A DNA stretch of 64,000 bases. It comes from Anaerolineae bacterium. GTDB taxonomy: Bacteria; Chloroflexota; Anaerolineae; DUEN01. The translations under genes and the position numbers were made by a program. The DNA lies in contig JANXBS010000010.1 in the NCBI GenBank assembly GCA_025060615.1, forward strand, positions 87,104-151,103. Direction: 5' to 3'. Positions 10,674 to 18,825 of this stretch are shown here, in pieces (position 1 is the first letter of the stretch; each line of letters opens with the position of its first letter). The notes beneath the pieces are model-generated. The model searched no databases and was not told the origin of the DNA. It saw nothing but the letters and a program-made list of their open reading frames with translations.

Positions 10674-10916
10674 ACTGCCTCCTATGCGCTATAAAAGTTG
10701 GCGCCAGCAGCATCCTGAAGGGGTGGCCAGATTACCCAAAACTGGATAGGATATGGTATTATAAGGCTGGCTTCCACCGTATGGCCCTGAAAGCTTTCCA
10801 TCGAGCGAGCGAACAGGGTACCTCTACGGCGTGAGGTCACAGACACGGCAAGCGCTTAGGTTCCCATCCTTCAGCCGGATCGGAACAGGAGCCATCAGAA
10901 AACGGAGGATTTCAGC

Positions 10917-11381
10917 ATGAAGATTCAGGACCATACGGTGGTGACGCTGGCGTACACGCTGCGTCTGGACGACGATGAGATCGTGGATTCCTCTGATCGG
11001 CATGAGCCGTTTCAGTACGTCCACGGGACGGGCAGCATTGTGCCCGGATTAGAGGCAGCGTTAACAGGCCTGGAGCCCGGGCAAAAACGGCATATCGTTG
11101 TGGAGCCCGAACAAGGGTACGGCGAGTACATTGAGGGCACCTTGATCGAGGTCCCGCTGGAGATGTTCCCGGCCGGCGTCGAGCCTGAAATCGGTATGGC
11201 CGTCTACCTTCAGGATCCCAATGGCGGCGTGGTGCCATTTTTCATTGCCGACGTGACGGAAGACCACATTGTGTTGGACGCCAATCATCCCTTGGCCGGA
11301 GAGCGGCTGCACTTTGACGTGGAGATCCTGGATGTGCGTCCGGCTACCCAAGAGGAGATCGCTCACGGGCTCGTGCACTAA
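10917..11381 (+). CDS. FKBP-type peptidyl-prolyl isomerase, SlyD-like
   Basis: A 154-residue cytoplasmic prolyl isomerase and chaperone. The FKBP core is split by an insert-in-flap domain in the SlyD arrangement: an N-terminal strand (DHTVVTLAYTLRLDD), then VHGTGSIVPGLEAALTGL, then the flap region from about 65 to 125. The His/Cys-rich metal-binding tail of E. coli SlyD is absent; the protein ends soon after DVRPATQEEI. CGGAGG lies nine bases before the ATG. The 243-bp gap upstream holds no gene and no convincing -35/-10 pair. A hairpin terminator at 11540-11564 follows. Confidence 0.93.
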   Translation: MKIQDHTVVTLAYTLRLDDDEIVDSSDRHEPFQYVHGTGSIVPGLEAALTGLEPGQKRHIVVEPEQGYGEYIEGTLIEVPLEMFPAGVEPEIGMAVYLQDPNGGVVPFFIADVTEDHIVLDANHPLAGERLHFDVEILDVRPATQEEIAHGLVH

Positions 11382-11539
11382 GCACGAATTCCCTCCAAAT
11401 GGGCTTGTGTGGGCATGCAGCATCGCTGGATCAGACACTGAGCTATAAAGCCGACGCCATGAGGTGCATTCCAACGTTGGTACATGCTAACAGGCTTTTC
11501 AGGCGCCCGCTGAGCCTCAGTCCATGGTCGCTTCAACAG

Positions 11540-11564
11540 AAGGGTCGGCTAAAAACCGGCCCTT
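11540..11564 (+). terminator. Rho-independent-like terminator after the FKBP gene
   Basis: A nine-base stem (AAGGGTCGG pairing with CCGGCCCTT, one G-T pair) with a seven-base A-rich loop is followed by TTCTGTC. It lies 160 bases after the FKBP stop and before the convergent metallopeptidase gene. The rest of the 257-bp gap shows nothing else. Confidence 0.5.
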
Positions 11565-11638
11565 TCTGTCACTGAGGCAGGCCACTGGAATGTTGGAAGA
11601 ACGCCCGCGCAAGATGTAAGATGGGCCAATCTCTCACC

Positions 11639-12892
11639 TCAGGGGACAGCGCCGAGGCGTTGCAAAGCGGCGTCCAGCTCTGCCACCGAGGTGATGCGGG
11701 CCGCAGTGCGCAGAAACGCCGCCAGCGAGGGGCTTGCTTCGCGCAGCTTGGTCAGCTTGGGACCGATGGGGTCCACCGCGCTGGGGCCGGTCGCATAACT
11801 GCCGTGAAAGGCGAAATAGGCCTGATTGAGCCGACGGATGACGTAGCCATGCTCCACCAATCGCCGTCGGCGAGCCTCCATGAACGCCTCCGCCTCACGC
11901 ACGTATCCTTTGGCCAGCAGCGCATCCACAGCCAGCCGGGTGGCTCGCATCTCACGGCCGAAATCGAAGGCTTTCTCCTCGAGCGGACGCTCTTGGCTGG
12001 CTTGTGTGCGCTTTAGAGAAACCAGCTCAGGGTAAAAGCGTTCCAGCGCCTTCTGCCCTACCTCGTCACCCACGATGGAGGCGACCGTTTCGTTCAACGT
12101 CACCGTGTCCCTACTGCTGTAGTAGTTCCAGCCCAAGGGGTAGAAAACCAGGTAATTGTGCGTCCACTCGTGGGCGATGGTATTGAGGATCCAATCCAGG
12201 CCGGCGCGATCTATTACCATCGTGGGAAACGAGCCAAAACCACCAATGCCTTCAACGAGGGCCGACACATCACCCAACGCTTCCACTTGCTCTTCCAGCG
12301 CGATATGCTGATCCACCGGCAAATCCGATTGTAGATATACCCCCAGGCGGAGCTCAATCCGAGCGCGAGGGGAGACGATGAGATAGTACGGAGGCTCCGA
12401 GAAGGCGAACTTGACGGGCGGCCAGACGAGCCCCAGCACGGTCAATCCCTCATCGGCGAGGACGGCGCTGATCTGGGCCTGCAAGATTGCCTCGACCATG
12501 GGCCGGCGTTTCGCCTGTACCTGCCTGAGCATTGCCACTTGGGCTCGCAGCCCGGCCGTGGCAGCGTCTGGGTCAGCCTCCGCAGCGCTCGCGTAGATCC
12601 GCTCGATTCGGCGTTCGAACTCGCCGATCTGCCGCGCAGTGGCGACGTACTCGTGCACCAGCCGGACCGCTTGGGAGGAGGTCAGATCGGCTGCTGGATT
12701 CACAAACATTTCCCTCGCCTTCTGAGCCAGCCCTTGGACTTCCCACGCCCACAAATTAAAGCGGTAAGGCGCGGCCAACATGCGCACTTGCATCTCAAAA
12801 CGCGCCTCGGGCGAGAGGGATTCGCCGGGAACAGCGATCAGGATGAAGAGGAACACCAATGCCAGCAATCCACGCCGGCAAAGGCTCATCAT
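11639..12892 (-). CDS. Secreted or membrane-anchored HExxH metallopeptidase-like protein
   Basis: A 417-residue protein with an N-terminal signal or anchor (Arg-Arg followed by LLALVFLFILIAV) and a zinc-peptidase motif HEWTH. A second motif, NETVASIVGDE, sits about 25 residues later, so the third ligand is probably Glu as in gluzincins. The regions around the motif are mostly helical. The start is uncertain: the reading frame extends to 13075, but the ATG at 12892 gives the best signal peptide and leaves room for the divergent ECF promoter. I cannot place it in a named peptidase family. Its divergence from the ECF transporter operon suggests no functional tie. Confidence 0.78.
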   Translation of the reverse strand: MMSLCRRGLLALVFLFILIAVPGESLSPEARFEMQVRMLAAPYRFNLWAWEVQGLAQKAREMFVNPAADLTSSQAVRLVHEYVATARQIGEFERRIERIYASAAEADPDAATAGLRAQVAMLRQVQAKRRPMVEAILQAQISAVLADEGLTVLGLVWPPVKFAFSEPPYYLIVSPRARIELRLGVYLQSDLPVDQHIALEEQVEALGDVSALVEGIGGFGSFPTMVIDRAGLDWILNTIAHEWTHNYLVFYPLGWNYYSSRDTVTLNETVASIVGDEVGQKALERFYPELVSLKRTQASQERPLEEKAFDFGREMRATRLAVDALLAKGYVREAEAFMEARRRRLVEHGYVIRRLNQAYFAFHGSYATGPSAVDPIGPKLTKLREASPSLAAFLRTAARITSVAELDAALQRLGAVP

Positions 12893-13095
12893 CGCCCGGC
12901 GCGCGACCGCAATGAGGACAGCGAGAGCCCTCAAAGGCTGGGCCTCAAGCTTAAACGGCGGAGATCGAAACCCCATAGCAGATATCATAAAACCCGAAGG
13001 TCCAAAGGTGCAAAGGGAGCCGATGCTTGCATATCGCGCAGGACGCGATAGAATAGTTATAATCGAAGATCTCATGCGATTGAGGAGAAGTGCCT

Positions 13096-13626
13096 ATGAG
13101 ACAAGCAAGCCCCATTTTCATTGCAGTCGTCGCAGTGATGACCGCAGTAACGACTGTGTTTACCCTGGCCATTCGCGTGCCCGTGCCGGCCACCAACGGC
13201 TATGTTAACCTTTCCGATGTGGCCATCTACTTCACGGCCTTCGCTTTTGGGCCGTGGGTAGGGTTGATCGCCGGAGGGGTGGGAACGGCACTGGCCGACC
13301 TGCTAGGGGGCTACGCGCAATTTGCTCTGCTCTCTCTGTTCGCCCATGGGCTCGAAGGATTGGTGGCCGGATGGTTAGGGCGCGATCGTGACTTTCTGAG
13401 GATGGTCGCAGCCTGGCTGGCCGGCGCAGTAGTGATGTGCGCGCTGTATCTACTGGGCGAGGGTTTAGTTCTGACGGGTTGGGGGCCGGCCTTTGCAGAA
13501 TTGCCCTTTAACGCCTTCCAAAACCTGGTAGGGGCCGTGGTTGGCATCCCGTTGGTGTTGGGAGTGCGCCGGGCATATCCGCCCATCACCCAGATGCTGC
13601 GCCGTCAGGCCTGGCGGGAGGAATAG
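13096..13626 (+). CDS. ECF transporter substrate-binding (S) component
   Basis: An integral membrane protein of 176 residues with about six hydrophobic segments. The N-terminal Ala/Val-rich helix and the block GYVNLSDVAIY...FGPWVGLIAGGVGTALADLLGGY match the ECF riboflavin-type S-component family. It would bind a vitamin and dock on the EcfA-A'-T module encoded directly downstream. The ATG at 13096 lies eight bases after GAGGAG; a GTG two codons earlier is too close to that site. A -10 box TATAAT at 13058-13063 without a good -35 implies a leader of about 26 bases, too short for a riboswitch. The vitamin carried is not known. Confidence 0.88.
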   Translation: MRQASPIFIAVVAVMTAVTTVFTLAIRVPVPATNGYVNLSDVAIYFTAFAFGPWVGLIAGGVGTALADLLGGYAQFALLSLFAHGLEGLVAGWLGRDRDFLRMVAAWLAGAVVMCALYLLGEGLVLTGWGPAFAELPFNAFQNLVGAVVGIPLVLGVRRAYPPITQMLRRQAWREE

Positions 13627-13629
13627 CTT

Positions 13630-15360
13630 CTGGACGTCCTAGCTATCAGCGATTTGTACTTCGCGTATCCGCCCTGGCAGGAAAAAGGCCCCCCGGTGCC
13701 TGTGCTCCGGGGGGTTCATTTGCGCGCGAGGCGGGGAGAGTTGATCGTCTTACTAGGCCGTACCGGCGCCGGTAAGACTACCCTGTGTCTCTCCACCAAT
13801 GGCCTGGTCCCTCATGCTACCGGGGGTACGATCCGCGGCAGCGTGGAGGTGTGCGGCCAAGATACGCGGCGTCTCCCGCCCGCCGCGTTGGCCAGCGCTG
13901 TCGGTATGGTGTTTCAAGACGCCGAAAGCCAACTCTTTCAGATGACTGTGGAAGACGAGATCGCCTTCGGCCTGGAGAACCTAGGGTTCCCGCCCGAAGA
14001 GATCGAACGCCGCATCACATGGGCCCTCTCCGTAGTCGGCATCGAACCGCTCCGCCATCGGTCCCCGCGACGGCTCTCCGGAGGGCAAATGCAACGGGTG
14101 GCGATCGCCGCCGCTCTGGCCCTTCGCCCAGCCCTTCTGGTGCTGGATGAGCCCACCTCTCATTTGGATCCGCGCGGCAAGATCGAGGTGCTGACGGCTA
14201 TCCAGCAATTGCGCGCCGAGCTGGATACGACGATCCTCATGGCCGCACAGGATATCGAGTGGGTAGTCCCCTTAGCAGACGGCATAGCTGTCCTGGTGGA
14301 TGGCTTAGTACGATCGTTGCCTCTCTCCAGTCTGTCCATCCACGAGGCCTCCTGGCTGTTGGAAACGGGCGTTGGCGCGCCTCAAACGACTCGCCTGGTT
14401 CACGCGTTGCTATCTCGAAACAATGGCCAGCAAGGCCATCTCCCCCTCTCCTTGCAGGAGACTGCACGGGTGCTCACGCCAGCTCGCTGGCGTGTTCTGC
14501 CGCCACGGCCGCGCGCCTCGCCGATGACCATTTTCAGCTCTCCCATCATCACCATCGAAGACCTCGATTTCGTGTATCCCAACGGGACGCGTGCCATCTC
14601 CGGGATCTCGGTACAGATCGGCGCCGGCGAATACGTCGCATTGGTCGGGCCGAATGGGGCTGGCAAGTCCACGCTGGCGCGCTTGCTGATGGGACTGCTC
14701 CGCCCCACCGCCGGCCGCGTAGTGGTCAACGGGCTGGACACACGCCTTACCCGCGTTCCGGTGTTGGCCCGCCACGTTGGTTACGCCTTCCAAAACCCTG
14801 ATCATCAGATCTTCGCGCCGACTGTCTACGAGGAACTCGCCTTTGGCCCTCGCAACGCAGGCTGGACGGCAGACCAGGTGGACGTGGCCGTGCAAGAGAT
14901 GCTGACTCGGTTTGAGCTAGGCCATCTGGCGCGTGTGCCGCCGGCCGTGCTCGGCTATGGATTGCGGCGCAAGATCGCCGTGGCGGCGGTTGCTATCTCT
15001 CGCCCTGCTGTGTTCATCCTAGACGAGCCGACTGGTGGCCTCGATCGGGCAAGCGCTCAGGAACTGCTGGATTTCCTGGACGAGTTGAACCGCCAGGGGG
15101 TCACGATCATCCTGATCACCCACGATATGACGATCGTAGCGGAACGCGCCCGTCGCTGCATCGTCCTGGTGGACGGTCGAATCACGTTCGATGGCTCGCC
15201 CCGAGAACTGTTCGCCCGGCCGGACGTGTTGGAGCACGCCGGACTGCTTCCACCACCAATCACGCGGCTAGCGGAGGCGCTAGGCGTGCCACGTGAGATC
15301 GCCCCGATCCTCAGCGTAGATGAGTTCCTCGAGGCGTGGGCCGGAGAGGTGGCCTTGTGA
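13630..15360 (+). CDS. Fused ECF transporter ATPase A-A' (two ABC domains)
   Basis: Two ABC ATPase domains in one chain of 576 residues form the energy-coupling ATPase of the ECF transporter. Domain 1 has Walker A GRTGAGKTT (43-51), LSGGQ (149-153) and LLVLDEPT. Domain 2 has GPNGAGKST (341-349) and FILDEPT. In domain 1 the switch His is replaced by Gln207, and the domain 2 signature is degraded to LGYGL (441-445). The domain 2 His488 is intact. No ATG, GTG or TTG gives a full first strand. A CTG at 13630, eight bases after GGAGG, restores LAISDLYFAYP, so I place the start there; a TTG at 13654 is the alternative. The EcfT gene overlaps its stop. Confidence 0.92.
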   Translation: MDVLAISDLYFAYPPWQEKGPPVPVLRGVHLRARRGELIVLLGRTGAGKTTLCLSTNGLVPHATGGTIRGSVEVCGQDTRRLPPAALASAVGMVFQDAESQLFQMTVEDEIAFGLENLGFPPEEIERRITWALSVVGIEPLRHRSPRRLSGGQMQRVAIAAALALRPALLVLDEPTSHLDPRGKIEVLTAIQQLRAELDTTILMAAQDIEWVVPLADGIAVLVDGLVRSLPLSSLSIHEASWLLETGVGAPQTTRLVHALLSRNNGQQGHLPLSLQETARVLTPARWRVLPPRPRASPMTIFSSPIITIEDLDFVYPNGTRAISGISVQIGAGEYVALVGPNGAGKSTLARLLMGLLRPTAGRVVVNGLDTRLTRVPVLARHVGYAFQNPDHQIFAPTVYEELAFGPRNAGWTADQVDVAVQEMLTRFELGHLARVPPAVLGYGLRRKIAVAAVAISRPAVFILDEPTGGLDRASAQELLDFLDELNRQGVTIILITHDMTIVAERARRCIVLVDGRITFDGSPRELFARPDVLEHAGLLPPPITRLAEALGVPREIAPILSVDEFLEAWAGEVAL

Positions 15361-16139
15361 GCGTGGATTTCGACCTATATGTGCCTGGCAGTAGCTTGCT
15401 TCACCGCTTGGACCCGCGTGTGAAGCTACTCTTGGTGCTTGAAAGCATCTTGATCCTTTTCCTGTTCACGCGCTTCGCGATTGCCGCTGGCTTCCTCCTC
15501 GCCACGCACGTGCTCCTCCTGGCTGCTGGCATTCCCGTCCAACGCCTACGCGCCCTTTGGCGCTTGCTGTTGCCACTGACCCTGCTCATACCGGCGCTTT
15601 GGCTGATCTTTCAGCCTGGCTCAGGAAAGGCTTTCTTGACGCTTGGTCCGCTTCGTCTGACCTGGGAGGGACTTCAGCAGGGGGCGACTGTAGCAGTCCG
15701 GTTGGATGCGCTGGCGTTCGTCATGTTCCTCTGGCTGTTCACGACTGATCAGGTGGCGATTGTACGGGGGTTCACAGCCCTCGGCATGCCGTACACGTGG
15801 GGGCTGACCCTGGCCCTTGCCTTGCGGTACATTCCTACCGTAGCAGAGACCTATCAGCAGGTGATGGATGCTCAGCGCGCTCGTGGGCTAGACCTGGAGA
15901 GCAGTGGGTTTTGGCGGCGCCTGCAGGCATATCAGCCCATCCTCGTCGCGGTGCTTATCAGCGCTTTACGCACCAGCCAGGGGCTGGCCTGGAGCTTGGA
16001 GGCACGCGGGCTGGGAGCTCCCGGCGTGCAGCGTACCCAGTTCCGCCGCCTGCGCTTCACCGCGTGGGACTGGGCTATCACTGGGCTATTGGTCGGTGCC
16101 TTTGCTCTCAGCCTAGCCATCTTTATAGGGGGAGTCTAA
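15357..16139 (+). CDS. ECF transporter transmembrane (T) component
   Basis: The membrane scaffold that links the S component to the ATPases, 260 residues. It shows the EcfT start pattern (SSLLHRLDPRVKLLL), five or so membrane helices and the two coupling-helix Ala-Arg-Gly motifs (DAQRARGLDLE and LEARGLGAPG) that contact the ATPase grooves. It begins with GTG in the sequence TTGTGA, overlapping the ATPase stop codon, with GGAGAGG upstream, so it is translationally coupled. It ends 10 bases from the convergent BNR/HEAT gene with no visible terminator between them. Together with the two upstream genes it makes a complete stand-alone (group I) ECF importer. Confidence 0.93.
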   Translation: MSVDFDLYVPGSSLLHRLDPRVKLLLVLESILILFLFTRFAIAAGFLLATHVLLLAAGIPVQRLRALWRLLLPLTLLIPALWLIFQPGSGKAFLTLGPLRLTWEGLQQGATVAVRLDALAFVMFLWLFTTDQVAIVRGFTALGMPYTWGLTLALALRYIPTVAETYQQVMDAQRARGLDLESSGFWRRLQAYQPILVAVLISALRTSQGLAWSLEARGLGAPGVQRTQFRRLRFTAWDWAITGLLVGAFALSLAIFIGGV

Positions 16140-16149
16140 CGCTATCCAG

Positions 16150-17799
16150 CTAACGCCGCGGAAACAATCGCGAGCGCCCATTCCCTCCAAAAATGATCGC
16201 CACCACGAGGATCACCATCATAGCCAATACCGCCCATCGCAGCCAGCCTAGCCAATCTGGAAATAGCTCGGGCAGCGTTGGCCATGACGTCGCCGGTGTA
16301 GCGGCGGTAGTAGCCGATGTTGCTTCCTCGCCTAGCGTGCTGGCCGCGTAGGACCGCACCAGATGATTGGGGTCGTGGAGGGCTATAACCAGGGCCTCTC
16401 GGGCCTGCAGGGTGCCGATCTCAGCCAGCGATCGCACAGCCTCTAAGCGCACTGCCTCGCTGGGATCGCGAAGAGCGGCTGCCAGTGCCGCAGTTGCCCG
16501 TGGCGATCGGATCCATCCCAGCGCCTCTGCGGCCCCCTGGCGCATCGCTGGATGGTCGGCGGCAGTCAGGATGGCCACTAGGGGTTCCACCGCCGGCTCG
16601 CCGATCTGCTCCAGGGTGGCCAACGCTAGATGACGGGCTGGCGTCCCAGCGGGTTCGCTTAACAGCGAGATCACCTCTTGGGCGGCTTCGGCCGTCCCGA
16701 TCCGCGCTAGGGCCTGCGCGGCAGCTTGACGGGCTATGCTATCGTCGTTGCGTAACGTTTGCCCTAGGGCCTCGATGGAGGCTGGGGTCGGGATGTAGCC
16801 CAGCACCGTGGCCGCTCGCCAGCGCACCTGTGGGTCATCGTGCCCTAGCGCAGCGATCAAGGTGGGCATCATTTCTGGCGTTGCTAAGGGCCCCAGCGCC
16901 TTGGCAATCGCCTGTCCTACGGCAGGGTCCGGCTCCAGACTTAAGCGTTGCAACAAGCGATCGGCGGCTTCCTGACCGCCTAACCACCCCCACGCCTTCG
17001 CAGCGGCGGCTCTACGCGATGGCTTATCTGCGCTCAGCCATTGGTCTAGCAGGGCCGTATCGCCAAAGGCGTACCAGGAGGCAGTCCCGCTTGCCATGGC
17101 CTGCACTGCCAACGGGCGCTCGGCATCGGGGACGAGCCGGAGGACGCGCGGCTCGCCTGGCACAGCTCGATGCAGCGGCAGCCACGTCTCGCCGCCATCT
17201 ACGCTGGCAAAGACGCCCACCGGAGCGAAGCGCATCTGCACTGTGCCCAGCCAATAACCGGTCGCCGCGTACACGAGCTCATCATTCTGCGGGGCGACGG
17301 CTAGTGCCGTCACCTCCAGAAACGTGCCCGGCAACAGCCCCAGCTCCGGTGAAAGGCGAGCCCATGTGCGTCCGCCGTCTACGCTTCGGAAGACACCACC
17401 GGTCAATGTCCCCAAGTAAATCAGCCCGGGCGTCTGCCGAGCCATGGCCAGCGCCATCGGGACATCAGGCAAGTCTGATAGGGTTTCCCAATGCGCGCCA
17501 GCGTTCTCGGAGCGATAAAGGGCATTCCTAGCCCGCACCAACACGAGTGATGGCTGAGCGGGATGGGCGATCACCTCCAACACCGGCGCCGGAAAGAGCC
17601 CTAGCGAGGTCCAAATGCCATCCTCAGAGCGCTCCCAGACCGCGCTGGTGCCGTCAGGATACACCTCCCACCGATAGGTTTGCTCTGGCATCGGCGGAAA
17701 TACCGGCCCATCCCCGGCTGTCAGGGCAATTGTATTGATCACACTCCACACCACTAATACACCGATACCGATCCGGTTCCACCTACCAACGCCTCGCAT
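16150..17799 (-). CDS. Membrane-anchored BNR-repeat and HEAT-repeat fusion protein
   Basis: A 549-residue protein of unknown role. After an N-terminal hydrophobic segment (GIGVLVVWSVINTIAL) come photosystem-assembly/BNR-like blades with the typical S-x-D-x-G-x-T-W boxes (SVDGGRTW and SVDGGETW, near residues 170 and 240). About seven HEAT repeats of the PBS-lyase type (roughly 285-505) follow, then a Ser/Thr/Ala/Pro linker, a C-terminal membrane helix and a basic tail RLFPRR. The start at the ATG at 17799 follows GGAGG. Both repeat types are protein-interaction scaffolds. The two membrane segments place the repeats between two anchors on the outer face. No catalytic motif was seen. Confidence 0.82.
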   Translation of the reverse strand: MRGVGRWNRIGIGVLVVWSVINTIALTAGDGPVFPPMPEQTYRWEVYPDGTSAVWERSEDGIWTSLGLFPAPVLEVIAHPAQPSLVLVRARNALYRSENAGAHWETLSDLPDVPMALAMARQTPGLIYLGTLTGGVFRSVDGGRTWARLSPELGLLPGTFLEVTALAVAPQNDELVYAATGYWLGTVQMRFAPVGVFASVDGGETWLPLHRAVPGEPRVLRLVPDAERPLAVQAMASGTASWYAFGDTALLDQWLSADKPSRRAAAAKAWGWLGGQEAADRLLQRLSLEPDPAVGQAIAKALGPLATPEMMPTLIAALGHDDPQVRWRAATVLGYIPTPASIEALGQTLRNDDSIARQAAAQALARIGTAEAAQEVISLLSEPAGTPARHLALATLEQIGEPAVEPLVAILTAADHPAMRQGAAEALGWIRSPRATAALAAALRDPSEAVRLEAVRSLAEIGTLQAREALVIALHDPNHLVRSYAASTLGEEATSATTAATPATSWPTLPELFPDWLGWLRWAVLAMMVILVVAIIFGGNGRSRLFPRR

Positions 17800-17879
17800 C
17801 GCAACCTCCGCTTCTCCTCTTCGCTCTACACAGTTTAACGTGGTGATCGTCTGAAAAGTTCCAGGCGGAGCAGACAGAA

Positions 17880-17908
17880 AGCGGGCCGGCCTGTATGGCC
17901 GGCCCGCT
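17880..17908 (-). terminator. Strong hairpin between two minus-strand genes
   Basis: Two perfect 12-base GC-rich arms (AGCGGGCCGGCC and complement) enclose a five-base loop. On the minus strand TTTCTGTC follows. It probably ends the transcript of the TIR/DUF4062-like gene upstream. Confidence 0.6.
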
Positions 17909-17983
17909 GATTGTCCACCGCAGGTCCTCATTTCTCTGTCCTAAGCTTTCAGCAGGTGCGACGAAACTTGTTCATCTCACAAG

Positions 17984-18583
17984 TCAGTTCCGGTCGCCTC
18001 CGATGGGAACGCCACCTGTGCCGGCATCCCGGGGCCCCAGGATGATGCCGCCGCCTCCTGCGCCGGCCGGTTCTAGGATTACTTCAGCCTGCTCCTCTCG
18101 CCTACTTTTCCCCTCTCTCTCGGCTTGGCGTATCCGGTTGAGCGCCTCCCACTCGTCCGGGGTCAGCCTGAAATCCGCGGCCCGCTCTAGCAACACGTCC
18201 ACCAGCGCGGCGCGCACCAGCTTTTCCAGCTCCATCGCCGATTCGAAGACCTGCCATTCGATCTGCACCTCGCGGAGAAAGAGGGCCGCGGCAGGGGTAC
18301 GCCGGCCCTTTCGCAGCAGCGGGGCCACACGTCGCCCTGATCGCCGGGCTGCTTCCCATTCGATCCCCACCGGCGCGGCGATGTCCTGCCCCATCAGGAA
18401 CACGAAGAGATCGCATTGCATCACCCCTGTTAGATCGGCAGGGCGCGGCTCGCCAGGGGGCGGTGTGCGCTTGATCTCCCATCCTAGTTGTATAGGAAGC
18501 TGTGCTACTACGCGCCCAATCACCTCACGTTCAAGTTCAAGATCTGGTCCTGCGCTCACAAAGAGGTGAAACCGCTCTGGCAT
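17984..18583 (-). CDS. Small TIR/DUF4062-like protein with Gly-rich tail
   Basis: A 199-residue protein. The N-terminal half opens with FHLFVSAGPDLELEREV and continues with DLFVFLMGQDIAAPVGIEWEAARRSGRRVAPLL. That is the alternating strand and helix pattern of TIR-like and DUF4062 domains, whose members sit in signalling and defence proteins. A helical segment rich in Arg and Glu follows (about 120-165), then a Gly-rich tail with repeated Gly-Gly-Ile motifs. A catalytic Glu is plausible in GIEWEAA but not proven. It is separated from the CHAT and C11 peptidase genes by one plus-strand dehydrogenase gene. Function is not assigned. Confidence 0.7.
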   Translation of the reverse strand: MPERFHLFVSAGPDLELEREVIGRVVAQLPIQLGWEIKRTPPPGEPRPADLTGVMQCDLFVFLMGQDIAAPVGIEWEAARRSGRRVAPLLRKGRRTPAAALFLREVQIEWQVFESAMELEKLVRAALVDVLLERAADFRLTPDEWEALNRIRQAEREGKSRREEQAEVILEPAGAGGGGIILGPRDAGTGGVPIGGDRN

Positions 18584-18664
18584 TTCTCAACCTCCCAACA
18601 CTCCTGATAGATTCGCGCCGATAGTATGACATGAGTGATAACGCAAGGCAAGAGGCCTTCCAAG

Positions 18665-18693
18665 TTGCCATTTTCACCTCGTTTTGCTAGACT
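18665..18693 (+). promoter_or_regulatory. Probable promoter for the Gfo/Idh/MocA gene
   Basis: TTGCCA (18665-18670) and TAGACT (18688-18693) are separated by 17 bp, and a TG precedes the -10 box. The implied leader is about 125 bases. Confidence 0.45.
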
Positions 18694-18825
18694 CACAAAC
18701 CATGGAGCACGGATCAGGGCCGGAAAAGCCGTGCCGGCATTTCCACCGGATTAGGAGAGGCCTGAAAGGGCAAGGCATTCCTCTAGAAGACCCATCCAAC
18801 ACTTTCCAGAGATCGGAGGCATCCT

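Noticed and set aside
8724..11381. Selenoprotein gene next to tRNA-Sec
   Set aside because: No gene here or elsewhere in the window shows an in-frame TGA with conserved sequence on both sides.
12976..13095. Possible vitamin riboswitch upstream of the ECF S component
   Set aside because: The -10 box at 13058 leaves a leader of about 26 bases, too short for any known riboswitch.
16485..17531. Plus-strand open frame of 348 codons opposite the BNR/HEAT gene
   Set aside because: The Arg/Pro/Ala-rich translation is typical of antisense frames, and the opposite strand has clear repeats.
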